The translations under genes and the position numbers were made by a program. From Ustilago trichophora (lineage: Eukaryota > Basidiomycota > Ustilaginomycetes > Ustilaginales > Ustilaginaceae): DNA of 64,000 bases. Under the pieces are notes generated by a model. The model searched no databases, was not told the origin of the DNA, and saw only the letters and a list, made by a program, of their open reading frames with translations. The first letter of the stretch is position 1. Each line of letters starts with the position of its first letter. The stretch is taken from assembly GCA_900323505.1 (NCBI GenBank), contig OOIN01000014.1:372001-436000 (forward strand), written 5' to 3'. Below, in pieces: positions 1 through 10,600 of this stretch.

Positions 1-535
1 ATCACAGCAAACCAAACCGGTGGTTCCACAACCAGGTTCCCCGGAATATCTTATATTGTCTCTACAACATCTGCAAAACACCCTCTTGACCAGGTTGGAG
101 ACTGAAGCAGCGGCGTTTTTCGATGCTGCAGACTCGGCACTTGCAGAAGCAGCCGACTCGAGGAATGTTGCAAGTAAAGCTACGTCGTTCCAAACTGCTC
201 TCAACAACGTTTTAACTTATCTAGAGAAGAATGGGCTGGCGAGCATCCGCCTTCTGTCACTTGCCGAAACTCTTGCAACCGATGCAAAATCGAACGAATC
301 CGCTGTCGAAAGTACAACGTCAACAGTGGAACCTGCAAGAGATCCGGCTTGCACAACGATAGAAACCGAATCCAAAACCCAAGAACAAGCAAAGAGTCAA
401 ACGACAAAACAAACCGGCGACTCAACATTAGAACAAGACATAACATCCTTGCAACAACAGGCAAAGGAATTGTTCAACCGTCGACAACGTTTGAAAGAAT
501 CAGCTTCCATCGTCAGTGGCATTCTCGATTCGTAA
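1..535 (+). CDS. 3' end of an unrecognised coiled-coil protein (partial)
   Basis: The frame is open from the left edge to a TAA at 533-535. The first in-frame NTG, at position 20, is GTG, not ATG, so the true start or an upstream exon lies outside the window. About 177 residues are visible. They contain a helical, Leu/Ala-rich segment (roughly the first 85 residues), then a Ser/Thr/Glu-rich linker, then a short final helix rich in Gln, Lys and Arg. This looks like the C-terminal coiled-coil of a subunit of some complex, but no family was recognised and no function is proposed. It converges on SMC1, with 129 nt between the two stop codons. Confidence 0.6.
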   Translation, partial: SQQTKPVVPQPGSPEYLILSLQHLQNTLLTRLETEAAAFFDAADSALAEAADSRNVASKATSFQTALNNVLTYLEKNGLASIRLLSLAETLATDAKSNESAVESTTSTVEPARDPACTTIETESKTQEQAKSQTTKQTGDSTLEQDITSLQQQAKELFNRRQRLKESASIVSGILDS

Positions 536-664
536 TGACAAATCACTTTCTCACCTTGACATCACGCTCAACTTATACTGCGTTTCGCATTCATCGGAAC
601 TACAACTACAAAAAAAAAGAAAACAAGAAAGCTCTGTCTCGTCGGGTGAAAAATTCAATTTTTC

Positions 665-3600
665 TCAAGCATACTGTTCAAGATCAAGCGTCAAACTACT
701 ACTAGAGTTGACTTGCTGATCTCGATAGATGCCTACGAGGCTTTGACTTCTCTCGTAAAGCGAAGCTTTGAGCGAGATGACGATGAATTGGAACTGATCG
801 CTTGCGTGCTGTCGGATGTAATTGCTGACCTTGGCGACGTTTTGCGAGTCCAGAGCTGCGTCGACTTCGTCCAGAACGAAAAAGGGGGCTGGTTGGAAGC
901 TGTGGATGGCAAACAGGAGGGCTAGGGCCGCCATTGTCTTTTCACCGCCAGAGAGGGCGGTGATGTCGCGGAAACGTTTCATGGGTGGCACGACGCTGTA
1001 TGTGATTCCGCCAAGATAAGGCTCTTCCGTATTCTCGATCGAGAGATAGGCAGATCCGCCCATAGGGGCAGCTTTGGAGCGCGAAAGGTCCTTGTAGGTC
1101 GGGTCAATCTGGGTAGAGATGTGGTGGAAGGCTCGGTTGAACAAGTCGCAACGACGTTTCTTGATCCGGTTAAACTCATCGCGTGCTTCTTTGGCTTGAC
1201 GTCGTGACCGATCGAATTCCTTTTCGGTCTCGGCCAGCTTGGCTTCCGTGTCATCGAGGCGTTCGACGGCCTTCATGTTGGGCGACATCTTTTCAATCTC
1301 GGCCGTGATCGACTCGATGCGAGTCTGAAGCTCATTGCCCATCGATGCGCCACCATCTTCCTTGGCTTCGTCGTCAAGACCACTGAAATCGACCTGGATA
1401 CCAAAGTCAGGCGCAGACATGAGCTTTTGGGTATTGTCGTCATCGTCGACATCCATGGGAACGTCGACGTCGATGGTCTCTTCCAGACCCACTTTGGCGA
1501 GGGAACCTTTGAGCAGAGGCAAGGCGATCTCTTCCAGTCGACATCGACGGTAGATAGACGCTCGCTCAGAACCAAGTCGCTCGATCTCGTCGTTTCGCGC
1601 CGCGACCTCTTTGGACAACGAGTCGAGCAAGCGTGCTGCCTTCTGCAGCTCGGTGCGCTTCTCTTCCAGAGTTGCCTTTTTGGCTTCATTCTCGGTTTGT
1701 AGCTCCGATAGTTGCGACTGCATCTCCTCGATCTCTTCCAGCATGCCATCGAGTTCATTCTGTTTGCCCTGCTTCTGCGCCTGCCACGACTGCAGCTTCT
1801 CAGCCTGACGGGCAATGGCCTGACGTAGCGTGTCGAGACGTTCCTGCGTATTTTCGATCTGCTGACGTTCAAAGTTGGCCTGATGATTGAGACGTGCGAG
1901 CTGCGACTCGAATTGCAGCTTGGCATCGCTCTGGCGCTCCATGAGACGAACCTGGCGCTCTTCGTACTCTCGAATGTTGTCGACTCGGATACGGCGGCAG
2001 AAGGTGGCAAAAATGCGATCTTCTTCGCGGTTGACGACGGTCTCGAGGGTGGACATTTTGCGCTGCAGCTTCTCGAGATCGCTCTTGGCCGACTTGAGCT
2101 TGGGCTGAATCTCCTTTGTCTGCTTGTCGATGTTCTTGAGCTCATCGCGGATACCTGTGAGTCGAGTGTTGACCGCAGCCAGCTCGTCCTGTGCGGAAGT
2201 GAGGTCGGCCTCGAGGCGGGTGATCTTGGCGACCATCTCTTCGTCGCTGACAAAGGCACGTTTCTCCTTTTGCAGCTCCTTGAGCTCGTTGAGACACTTG
2301 TCGCGTTGAGTGGTGAGGCCCTGCACTTCACGCTCTTCCCATCGCTTGCCACCGGACGAGCTGGACTGACCACCGGTAATCAAACCACTCTTGTGGATGA
2401 CAGTCCCCTCGAGGGTGACAGCCTTGGCCTCAACCTTTTTATCGTAGACGACGGATCGTGCAATGTCCATGGTGTCGCATACGAGAGCATTTCCACAAGC
2501 GTGGTGGATCGCCCTCTCGATGGACGCGTCGAATTGAATGACGTCTACGGCGAGACGAGCTCCGCGGGCAATGCTTCGCAGTCGATCGTTGATGGGCTTG
2601 GCCTGGATACGATCGAGGGGCAGGAAAGTGGCCTGGCCAGCACGGGTATTGCGGAGATATTCGATGCAGTCGATGGCCGTTTTTTCCTGGTCGACAATGA
2701 TGGCATCGGTGTTGCGTCCGAGCACGGTGGAGATGGCAGTGTCGTACTTGCGCTGTACGGGTTTGCAGAGGTCAACAACGCGACCACGAACGCCGGGGAA
2801 GATGCGTTGGAGCTTGGCCATGGTCTCTTTCATGGCTGCCTCTCGCTCGACCTCTTTGAGGTCGTTGCCAGCTTGAAGGAGCTTGTTGTAGCAGAGCTGA
2901 AGGGTATCGTTGAGCTTGGTCTCGCGCTGATTGATGGCGGTCTGTTTTGCTTGGGTCTTGTTGAGTTGATCGCGAGCTGCTTGCAGATCGGTGTCAACCT
3001 GGTGGCGTTTGGCTTCAAGGGCCGAGTGCCTTTCCGAGAGGGTCGATTCTTCACCCTTGAGCTTGTCCTTTTGCTTTGTGAACTGCTCGGTCTTCTCCTC
3101 AAAGTCCTTGACGGCATCTGCCTTGATTCTTGCTTCTCGCCTGAGACCGTCGAGCTCCTGGCGTTCTGCGACGGCTTCCAAGTTGGCCTGCGCTTTGAGA
3201 TTGTGGTATTCGCCTAGGTCGGCTTCGCTGAGGGTGAGACCAGCGGATTGCAGAGCACGTTGCTGCTCTTCGGCAGCTCGGTCAGCAGCTCGTTGAACGG
3301 TCTCCTGGTCGCGTTGGAGCTTGGCGAGGTTGGCGTGCTGCTTTTCGAGATCGCGTTCGACCTGTTGGGTCATGCGGGCACCATTTTCGAGCTTTTTGCG
3401 AGAGATGGCAATCTTTTCCTGGTATGCGTCGAGGGTTGGACGAAGATCTTCGATATCGCGCTGTTTGCGCTTGATGGCTTTTTCGACTTGAAGGATCTCG
3501 GTCTGGGTCTGGCCCTGATTTCTTCTTGCTTTCTGGACAGCATCTTCTGCCCTTTTGTGCTCTGTTCGCAATGGACGAAGGTTTTTGGCCTGGGCTTTGA

Positions 3601-4384
3601 CAAAGTCGGTGTTGAGCCCAATGTCTTGATCGATGTGGAAGAGTCGCCAGAGGATGTGGTTGAGAATGTGCTGGACGCGCTCGCTTTGCAGACGCTCAAA
3701 CTTTTCGGCCTCGCTCTTCTGTTCGCGGAACTGCTTTAGTTCAGAGTTGATGCCTCTGCGCTTGTTGAAGTTGAAGGTCGAGTTGTCGGTAGCACGCTCC
3801 TGGGCTTGCTTTGCTCGTTCATATTCGTCTTTTAGCTCGAGGGAGCCACTGATTTGGTCGATGAGTCGGCTGAGCTCCTTTGCGCCTTGAGAAGCTACGG
3901 CTTCGACGTCGCCCTGGAAGACTAAGAAGTTCTTTGCTTTGACTAGGATGTTGAACTGCTCTAGCTTGGTGTTGTACTGTGCATACTGAATGGATCTGCC
4001 GTTGTAGCGATATTCGCTGTTGCCCGAGATGGTGATGGAGCGCTGAAAGCGGTGTTCGTAGCCCTTGGCATCTTGGTAGATGGCTGTGACGCTTGCTTTT
4101 GTGGCAGTACCTTCACCTTGATCGTCGTCGTCGGATGCAGAAGCGTCATCGTCGTCGGTTTGACCTGTTCTGCCCATCTTGCGACCTCGAAAGATGAGAT
4201 CCTTGAGCTGACTGGATCGAAGCTGGGCGGAGCGGACGCCAAGTACAAACGAGATGGCGTCCATGAGATTGGATTTACCGCTACCGTTGGGACCGATGAC
4301 GGCGGTAAAGGCATTGAAGGGACCGACGACCTGATGGCCGCGGTAAGACTTGAAGTTTTCGATCTCTAGACGTTTAAGAGGCAT
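665..4384 (-). CDS. SMC1: Cohesin subunit SMC1 (SMC-family ATPase)
   Basis: 1239 residues in one exon, close to the usual SMC1 length of about 1230. Residues 31-39 are the Walker A motif GPNGSGKSN. The ABC signature LSGGEKTMAAL begins at about residue 1144, and Walker B with its catalytic Glu (FFVLDEVDAALD) at about 1168. Long coiled coils flank a central hinge at about residues 530-670 (start FPGVRGRVVDLC). The N-terminal opening KRLEIENFKSYRG is typical of SMC1 rather than SMC2, 3 or 4. By family knowledge it pairs with SMC3 and the kleisin to hold sister chromatids together. Oddities are a Asp-rich insert at about residues 75-95 in the N-terminal head half and another Asp-rich stretch at about 960-1005. 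ATG at 4382-4384; TGA at 665-667. Confidence 0.97.
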   Translation of the reverse strand: MPLKRLEIENFKSYRGHQVVGPFNAFTAVIGPNGSGKSNLMDAISFVLGVRSAQLRSSQLKDLIFRGRKMGRTGQTDDDDASASDDDDQGEGTATKASVTAIYQDAKGYEHRFQRSITISGNSEYRYNGRSIQYAQYNTKLEQFNILVKAKNFLVFQGDVEAVASQGAKELSRLIDQISGSLELKDEYERAKQAQERATDNSTFNFNKRRGINSELKQFREQKSEAEKFERLQSERVQHILNHILWRLFHIDQDIGLNTDFVKAQAKNLRPLRTEHKRAEDAVQKARRNQGQTQTEILQVEKAIKRKQRDIEDLRPTLDAYQEKIAISRKKLENGARMTQQVERDLEKQHANLAKLQRDQETVQRAADRAAEEQQRALQSAGLTLSEADLGEYHNLKAQANLEAVAERQELDGLRREARIKADAVKDFEEKTEQFTKQKDKLKGEESTLSERHSALEAKRHQVDTDLQAARDQLNKTQAKQTAINQRETKLNDTLQLCYNKLLQAGNDLKEVEREAAMKETMAKLQRIFPGVRGRVVDLCKPVQRKYDTAISTVLGRNTDAIIVDQEKTAIDCIEYLRNTRAGQATFLPLDRIQAKPINDRLRSIARGARLAVDVIQFDASIERAIHHACGNALVCDTMDIARSVVYDKKVEAKAVTLEGTVIHKSGLITGGQSSSSGGKRWEEREVQGLTTQRDKCLNELKELQKEKRAFVSDEEMVAKITRLEADLTSAQDELAAVNTRLTGIRDELKNIDKQTKEIQPKLKSAKSDLEKLQRKMSTLETVVNREEDRIFATFCRRIRVDNIREYEERQVRLMERQSDAKLQFESQLARLNHQANFERQQIENTQERLDTLRQAIARQAEKLQSWQAQKQGKQNELDGMLEEIEEMQSQLSELQTENEAKKATLEEKRTELQKAARLLDSLSKEVAARNDEIERLGSERASIYRRCRLEEIALPLLKGSLAKVGLEETIDVDVPMDVDDDDNTQKLMSAPDFGIQVDFSGLDDEAKEDGGASMGNELQTRIESITAEIEKMSPNMKAVERLDDTEAKLAETEKEFDRSRRQAKEARDEFNRIKKRRCDLFNRAFHHISTQIDPTYKDLSRSKAAPMGGSAYLSIENTEEPYLGGITYSVVPPMKRFRDITALSGGEKTMAALALLFAIHSFQPAPFFVLDEVDAALDSQNVAKVSNYIRQHASDQFQFIVISLKASLYERSQSLVGIYRDQQVNSSSSLTLDLEQYA

Positions 4385-4598
4385 GGTGAAGGCAGTCTAG
4401 GGAGGGGCCTGTGCCCTCTATGATCGGTGAAGGGGTATCAGTAGTGGGTCGGAGGTGCGTGAGGTGATGAATCCGTCTAGCGAGGCCGATGTCAAATTGG
4501 ATGTCGACAAGGTCAAGATGAAGGTAGTAGTGGTGGTTGAGGTTGCTCGATAGTATGGTGATGCGCCTTTGTCTGCTGAAGGGCCTGGAAGCAATTGA

Positions 4599-4618
4599 CG
4601 AGTCGAGTCGAGTCGAGA
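4599..4618. repeat. CGAGT pentamer tract with inverted partner at 4947-4960
   Basis: About three and a half copies of CGAGT lie here. The reverse complement (CTCGA copies) lies at 4947-4960, so the two tracts could pair over a loop of about 330 nt. Confidence 0.6.
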
Positions 4619-4880
4619 CGCGCCGCGACTTTACTTTTGGCTTGACTGCTGAAACGCACGCATACTGTACAGTGAGAATGAATGAGTACGCAAGCAACAC
4701 GCGATCCTCGCGCTGAGCTTTGCAGGCCTATTCTCAGAACAGAAACAGCATCAAATACGAATAGGTCTTAACTTTCAGCGTCGTCTTGTCAAGAGCCTTG
4801 TCAATTGCGTCGGATTGGTATGTCGAGTTGCAAGTGGGCAGAAGCATGATGAGGAGTCGAAACCGACACGAGCCTACTCA

Positions 4881-4886
4881 ACGCGT
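4881..4886. promoter_or_regulatory. ACGCGT box (MluI cell-cycle box-like)
   Basis: A perfect palindromic ACGCGT, 497 nt upstream of the SMC1 ATG. In yeasts this is the binding core of the G1/S factor MBF, and cohesin genes are among its targets. Function here is inferred. Confidence 0.45.
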
Positions 4887-4964
4887 CGTCGAGTTACGCA
4901 CGCTTGAGTTTGCGCAGCAGACAGCAAGCACACTCTGAAAATCGTCCTCGACTCGACTCGACCT

Positions 4965-4970
4965 ACGCGT
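4965..4970. promoter_or_regulatory. Second ACGCGT box
   Basis: A second perfect ACGCGT, 84 nt from the first. Paired boxes in one promoter are the usual arrangement in MBF-regulated yeast genes. Because the region is divergent, either gene could use them. Confidence 0.45.
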
Positions 4971-5000
4971 TGGCCTCTGCACTGAATGCCGAATTCTCTC

Positions 5001-5040
5001 TGTTGCTGGCTGCTGCTGGCTGCTGCTGGCTGCTGCCTCG
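5001..5040. repeat. 10-bp CTG-rich tandem repeat
   Basis: About three and a half copies of a TGCTGCTGGC-like unit, with an exact 10-bp period. It lies in the presumed 5' leader or promoter of the ING gene. Confidence 0.7.
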
Positions 5041-5341
5041 TTTCATTTCGTCGACTGCCTCCACTCGGCAACAGGCTCCAGCATATATTTCTTCACCCTG
5101 CAGTGTGAATTCGTGATGGCTTCCTTTCGTAACAGCCGCAACACTCTCTTCGGCTTGTCCGTGAGGCACTCTGATCGTTACTCTATAACATTTACAAGCT
5201 CAGCTTTGAATCTCGACTCAGCCTTGTCGAGCTCACTGGATGCGCTCTTTTCCATCTACCACCACCATGGCGCCGTGATTCCATCGCAAACCCAACTCCG
5301 CATCTCGATCCAATAGTGCGGTTCTCATCCTCACCGCCATC

Positions 5342-7489
5342 ATGTCGACATCAGGCTCACCCCGCAAGCATCCACCAGCCTCTCCCTCGCGAGCTCACAA
5401 ACCCAAACATGCTCAGCCCGCCAATGCTGCTGGTCCGAGCAGAATCAAGTCCACCAGCCCATTTCAGCCCGACTATGCATCCTCATCTACCACTTCATCC
5501 CCACGCAAGCGTGCTTCCATATCCTCCCCGTCGCGTCGCAATAGTCGTCAAACCCGAACCTTTCAAATCGCAGACTTTGTCCAAGACCAAGCTGCGCCCT
5601 ACGACGACCAACTCGATGCTGACGGAGAAGACGACGAGGATTATCTCGATCAGCAAGCAGACGGACAAGATGAAGCTCTAATCGAACTCACCCACACCGT
5701 ACAGGACCAAGACGAGCAAGCTTCGTCGAGGGCTTCATCTTCCAAAACACCAGCAAGGCAGACCGCCAGACCAAAGCGAACCAACGCGCCCAACGTGTCT
5801 TACTATGCCGTCCCGCCGCTGCCCAGCTTCTCGGATGACGAGCACGACGAGGACGAGACACCTTCCATGAGAAGGCGAGCTAGAAAGTCAAAGCTCCCAC
5901 CCACTTCAGACATCGAGATCGATCTAGACGACAATCAAAACAACTCACGGCCCGCCCCTTCAAAATCCTCAAAACCCATACGCACCGCCACTCCTCTCGC
6001 CTCCAAACACCCATCAGGCAAAGTCCCACGTCGAACCTCTGATCTCGACTCTGGCGATTCAAAACAGCGCACCAGCGCCAAACCAGAAGATCCAGAGCTG
6101 TCCGAAGAAGCAAAACAACAGGCGAAAGCAGAACGTGAAGCCCAAGATCTACGATCTAGATGGACCGAAGAGTACTTTGAAATCGTCGAGCAGCTACCGT
6201 TAGAAGTGCATCGCACCTTTGCGCTCATGCGTGAGCTCGAAGGTCAAATGCAGGCACGTGTCGGCGCCATGGTTCAGAACATGACCGCTTATCGCGATGC
6301 CAGGCTTGAGATGCACAAGCTTATCGATGCGCCTTCGGGCACATCAAATGGATTTCATACCACAAGGAGCTCAAGTGGAGCAAGCGAAGACGAAGCCGAG
6401 AATCTGCTTGGTGGGTCTCAGGATGACCCAGTCAACGCACAACAACAGCAGTCCCAAGACGACGATATCGAGATGCTCTCCGTAGACAGCAATGACGGCA
6501 ACAATATGCTCGACAAAGATGCTCGACGCCAACTCTTGCGGTCCATCTCACTGGCTGCCAACGAATCGGTCAAAGCAGCTCAAGAAAAGATGGGTCTGGC
6601 AGCTACAGCCTACAATTGGATCGATCGACACATTCGCCGTCTTGATGCCGATATCTCGAAACTCGAAAGCAGCATTCTCCTCGGCTTGCGAACAGGTACC
6701 CAAGAATCGAGAGGCGCTAGAGAAGCGCTTGGATTGCCCGTCGACGACGGTGCAGAAAATCAAACCGTCCAAGGTCACGGTGAGGATGACCAAAGCACAG
6801 CGACAGAAGGTGTCAGTGCTGAAGCTGAGAGTGCAGCCTTGACAAAGGCTGCTGGCGCGGCGAATAGAGCTCCTGCCCTCGGTGAGGCTCCAACGGGAGG
6901 CAGGAGAAGCGCACGAACGACCCCCAAAATCGGTGGACAAGCCCAACTTGCTGCTTCACCCAAGAGTTCAGAACGTGCACCAATAAGATCTCGTTCACTT
7001 TCTGCCTCGGCTGCCCCAACCGCTGCTGGAGCCTTATCAACCACAACCATGCGCAAGGCTTTATCCCCCGCTCCAACCGGCACACGTCCGACTCGCAAAC
7101 GCAAACCTAAACCTCTCTCCCCACAAAAAGGCGGTCGAAGATCCATCGTCACTTGTACACCCACTCTTATTTCCCCTACAACTCAAACTCCACGCACCGG
7201 TACAACCACGGTTGGTCCCGACCTTTCCCAAATGCCTTTCGACCCTACGGAACCTACTTATTGTTATTGCGATCAGATCAGCTTTGACCAAATGGTCGCT
7301 TGTGATAATCTGGATTGTCCATACGAATGGTTTCATTATGCTTGCGTTGGTTTAGCCACTCAACCTAAAAACGATTGGTTTTGCAGATTCTGTGCTCCCA
7401 AAGCTTGGAAAGGTCCAGGTATGGCGGTTCCTCCTAATGCAAAACATAAGCCTCCCGGTTGGAAGAAAGGTATTGGCATCAAGCCCTGA
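5342..7489 (+). CDS. ING-family PHD-finger chromatin protein
   Basis: 715 residues. A Ser/Pro-rich and acidic N-terminal region leads into an ING-type helical domain at about residues 274-315 (WTEEYFEIVEQLPLEVHR, then helices with MRELE). A long disordered Ala/Ser/Thr linker follows, then a C-terminal PHD finger at about residues 637-690. The PHD has the C4HC3 spacing (CYC, CDNLDC, HYAC, CRFC) and keeps the Ser, Met and Trp of the H3K4me3 pocket. In fungi this family (Yng1, Yng2, Pho23) sits in NuA3, NuA4 or Rpd3L-type complexes; which of these cannot be decided here. It is much longer than yeast members (about 280-330 residues) because of the linkers. ATG context is CATCATG; stop TGA at 7487-7489. 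It converges on TPS2, with 169 nt between the stops. Confidence 0.93.
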   Translation: MSTSGSPRKHPPASPSRAHKPKHAQPANAAGPSRIKSTSPFQPDYASSSTTSSPRKRASISSPSRRNSRQTRTFQIADFVQDQAAPYDDQLDADGEDDEDYLDQQADGQDEALIELTHTVQDQDEQASSRASSSKTPARQTARPKRTNAPNVSYYAVPPLPSFSDDEHDEDETPSMRRRARKSKLPPTSDIEIDLDDNQNNSRPAPSKSSKPIRTATPLASKHPSGKVPRRTSDLDSGDSKQRTSAKPEDPELSEEAKQQAKAEREAQDLRSRWTEEYFEIVEQLPLEVHRTFALMRELEGQMQARVGAMVQNMTAYRDARLEMHKLIDAPSGTSNGFHTTRSSSGASEDEAENLLGGSQDDPVNAQQQQSQDDDIEMLSVDSNDGNNMLDKDARRQLLRSISLAANESVKAAQEKMGLAATAYNWIDRHIRRLDADISKLESSILLGLRTGTQESRGAREALGLPVDDGAENQTVQGHGEDDQSTATEGVSAEAESAALTKAAGAANRAPALGEAPTGGRRSARTTPKIGGQAQLAASPKSSERAPIRSRSLSASAAPTAAGALSTTTMRKALSPAPTGTRPTRKRKPKPLSPQKGGRRSIVTCTPTLISPTTQTPRTGTTTVGPDLSQMPFDPTEPTYCYCDQISFDQMVACDNLDCPYEWFHYACVGLATQPKNDWFCRFCAPKAWKGPGMAVPPNAKHKPPGWKKGIGIKP

Positions 7490-7658
7490 TAAAAGCTGCA
7501 ATTTGTTCTTGTATCAATCATGAATATCAATGGTATCACATCACATCACAGTCCATTTCAGATCGTGTTCCAAGTTCACAAAAAAAAAAACCCATGCATT
7601 GTCTTCAGAAAACACCAAACAAAAGGCAACATCAAACAACTCCATCTGTACATGCCTT

Positions 7659-10600
7659 TCATTCATCCTCATCGATTTTTTCCTCACTCTTCTCCTTTGG
7701 CTGTTCGCTAGGAGGATCCCGATCGGGATCTGCGATGCCCGCCATCTCTGCCAATCCATCAATGATTCTTTCACAGCTATCCACGTGCCACTCTGCCAGC
7801 GTCTTTCTGTTGTTTGGTCCAATCATGGTCGTATAGATCCCGCCCCTTGTCAGCTTGAGCTTCTTGGGGCTTCCGATAGGCGTACCACTCTTGAGCGGAG
7901 TCGGCGGGGAAATGAGGAGCGCTTGCGTCTTGGACACGCCTTCATGCCCGATTCCTGCGGCGGAGGCGGTGGTGGTGGCCTTGACCAGGTCAATTCGGCC
8001 AAGAGGAGCAGCGGTGGCAGCAGCGACATTGTCCGAGTTGCCGGCCCCCATCTCGGGACTCGAGGGGGCAAGATTGAACAAGGTCCTAAACATGTCTTCG
8101 TCGGTCTTGTCGTCTCCTGCGCAAAAGACGAATTCGGCATCCGGATGATCGTACAGAATCCTCTTGACAATTTCACCCTTGTTGATCGCCAACGGTCTCA
8201 CCTCAAGATTCTTCTTACCTACGAGGACTTCGATCGCCAGCTTGTTTTGGCTAGTCAAGTTCTCGAGATGCGCCTGGCACTCTTTCGCCTGGAAACTGCC
8301 AAAGTCGGGATCGGCACCTCGATAGTGCCACGTAATGGCACTCTTCTTCTGCTCGATAAAGCTGCCCGCTGTACGTTCGGTGTAGTACTCAAACACGGAT
8401 CGGATGTCCTTCATCCACGTCATGTCAAGATCCTCGGTGAGGTTGCGGTACTCGTCCTGGCCGGGTTCTTTGACGAAGCCGCCGTGCTCGGCGGAGAAGC
8501 CGATACCGCGGAATTGGCCAAGATGCTTGCCTAGGAAGGCACCGTCACGGCCAGAGATGATGTAGATCACGTTCTTCTCGTCCTGAGAGAGAATCTCGAG
8601 CGCCTTCAGCAGCCGTGTCGAGGGCAAAGCCATCTCGGGCACTTTGACGATTGGGGTGAGCGTTCCATCATAGTCGAGCAGCAAGAGACGCTTCTTGGCG
8701 TTGCGGTACTTTTCCACCATCTCCTTGCGATCCAGAGGTGGAGTGAGGTGGGCGGAATGCTCGCCATGCAAGCGAGTGAGAAGCTGCTTGACGAGGCCGG
8801 CGGCCCATGTGTGCGAGGTGTGCATGACGACTTGATGGTACAGCTGATCGTGTCTCGCTCGCTTCTCTTCGTCTGTCAGCCGAAGTGCGTAATCGATCGC
8901 TTTGGCTACACCAAAGATGTTCCATGGGTTGACCTGGATCGCTGATCGCATGCGACCAGCGGTACCAGTAAACTCGGAGAGAATCAGCGGGCTCTTGTTA
9001 AACTTGTTCTGGCAGATGATGTATTCCATCGAAGTGGTGTTCATGCCATCTCGGACCGAAGTGATGAGCGCCAGATCGGCAACAGAGAGCAGTGCAAAGT
9101 ACTCGTCCCTGTCGATGATCTGGTGATAATGGTGGACGGGGGTGAAGCTGAGAGAGCCGAATTCGCCATTGATGTGCGAGACCAGCTCGGAAACCTGCCT
9201 CTCGAGTTTGGGCGAGTCGTTGAGGGCCGGTGCAGTGACTTGGATAAGGACAACCTTATTGCGCCACTCGGGATACTCGGCGAGGAACTTGTGGAACGCC
9301 TGCAGCTTTTGGACTACACCGCGAACGACGTCGAGTTTGTCCCTCCCGACAAGGATCTTTTTGCCCTTGTACATCTCCCGAATGGCCTCGATCTTGGGCA
9401 AAACGCCCTCGGATGAGCTGTCTTTGGCGATTTTGACCGAATCGATACCTATTGGATTGTACGTAATATTGGTGACGTGACCATTGGACGACTCGACCGC
9501 GTTGGACGACGCTTCGTAGCCGCAGACGCGAATGCACGAAGACAAAAAGTGGCGAGAGTAGCTGAAAGCCTGGAAGCAGGCAAGATCGGCACCGAGCATG
9601 CCTTCGAGGATCTCCTTGCGCTTAGGCAGGCATCGGAACACCTCGCTACTAGGGAACGGTGCGTGCATAAAGAGGCCGATGACTGCATCTGGGACAAGCT
9701 TGCGTAGCATGAGCGGTACAAGGAGGAGATGATAGTCGTGGATCCAGACCAGATCACCTGGCTTGTACTCTTGAGCTATGCGCTTGGCAAAGGCCTCGTT
9801 GGCAGCATAGTAGGCATCCCAGCTGTACTCTTCCCAGGCTCGACGCTCCGAGTTGACATCTTGCCAGAGCAAGTAGTGGAAGAGGGGCCAGAGGGTGGCC
9901 TTGCAGTAGCCTTCGTAGTGGCCGTGAGCAACGTTGTAGTCGAGCCAGACAGGGACGTACTTGATGCCGTGCTCCTGATCTCCGGTGTTCTTGGAAGCAG
10001 TGGAGCGGTTCGTAGTTGCAGCTGCTGCTGCAGCTGCTTTGGCGTCGGCGACACCGTTGGCACGCGTTGAAGGGTCTCCGGATCCGATGGGCTCGGCACC
10101 GTTCATGACAGGCACAGGAACCTTGCCAACAGGTGGCTGGTTGGACTCGGGGTCTACGGGTGCGCCTGCGACCGGTGCTTGCTGTGTGACCCAAGCGCTA
10201 GCGGAATCGAGCGAAGCCAACACCTCCTCGATCTCGCGCTTCTCAATGTCGGTGGTTTCGGAAGGGTCGCTTCGCTGGTCATCACGAGCTTGTACGGCAA
10301 AGTGAACATCGCCGGGCCATCCAATAAAGGTCTGACGGTGGGTGCTGCAAAGACTTCGGATACCACTGTTGAGAGCAGTGTGACCACGTCGAGGCGTCAG
10401 CACCCATTGTGGCGGGGGTGGTGCGGTGGGAGGTGAGTCAACAAAGGGACTGTTGGCGTCGCTGATGCCGCCGCCCCACTGTCTCCATGGCTCCTGGTTG
10501 AAGCTGCTGAAACTTCCACGACTTGCGACCGACCACATGGAGCCTCTTCGCGATCCAACAGGCGTGAAACGATCCTCTTCCGAGCACTCGCTAGTGTCAT

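Larger units (their letters stand above)
4385..5341. promoter_or_regulatory. Divergent promoter between SMC1 and the ING/PHD gene
   Basis: A 957-nt intergenic stretch from which both genes are transcribed outwards. It holds two ACGCGT boxes, opposed TCGAG-type repeats, a CTG-rich 10-bp repeat and a short upstream reading frame (ATG at 5116). Small reading frames here have no recognisable product. Confidence 0.7.

Noticed and set aside
1883..3217. 444-codon open frame antisense to SMC1
   Set aside because: It lies wholly within the SMC1 coding region on the other strand. Its Leu/Val/Gly-rich translation is the reverse image of biased coiled-coil codons and has no domain.
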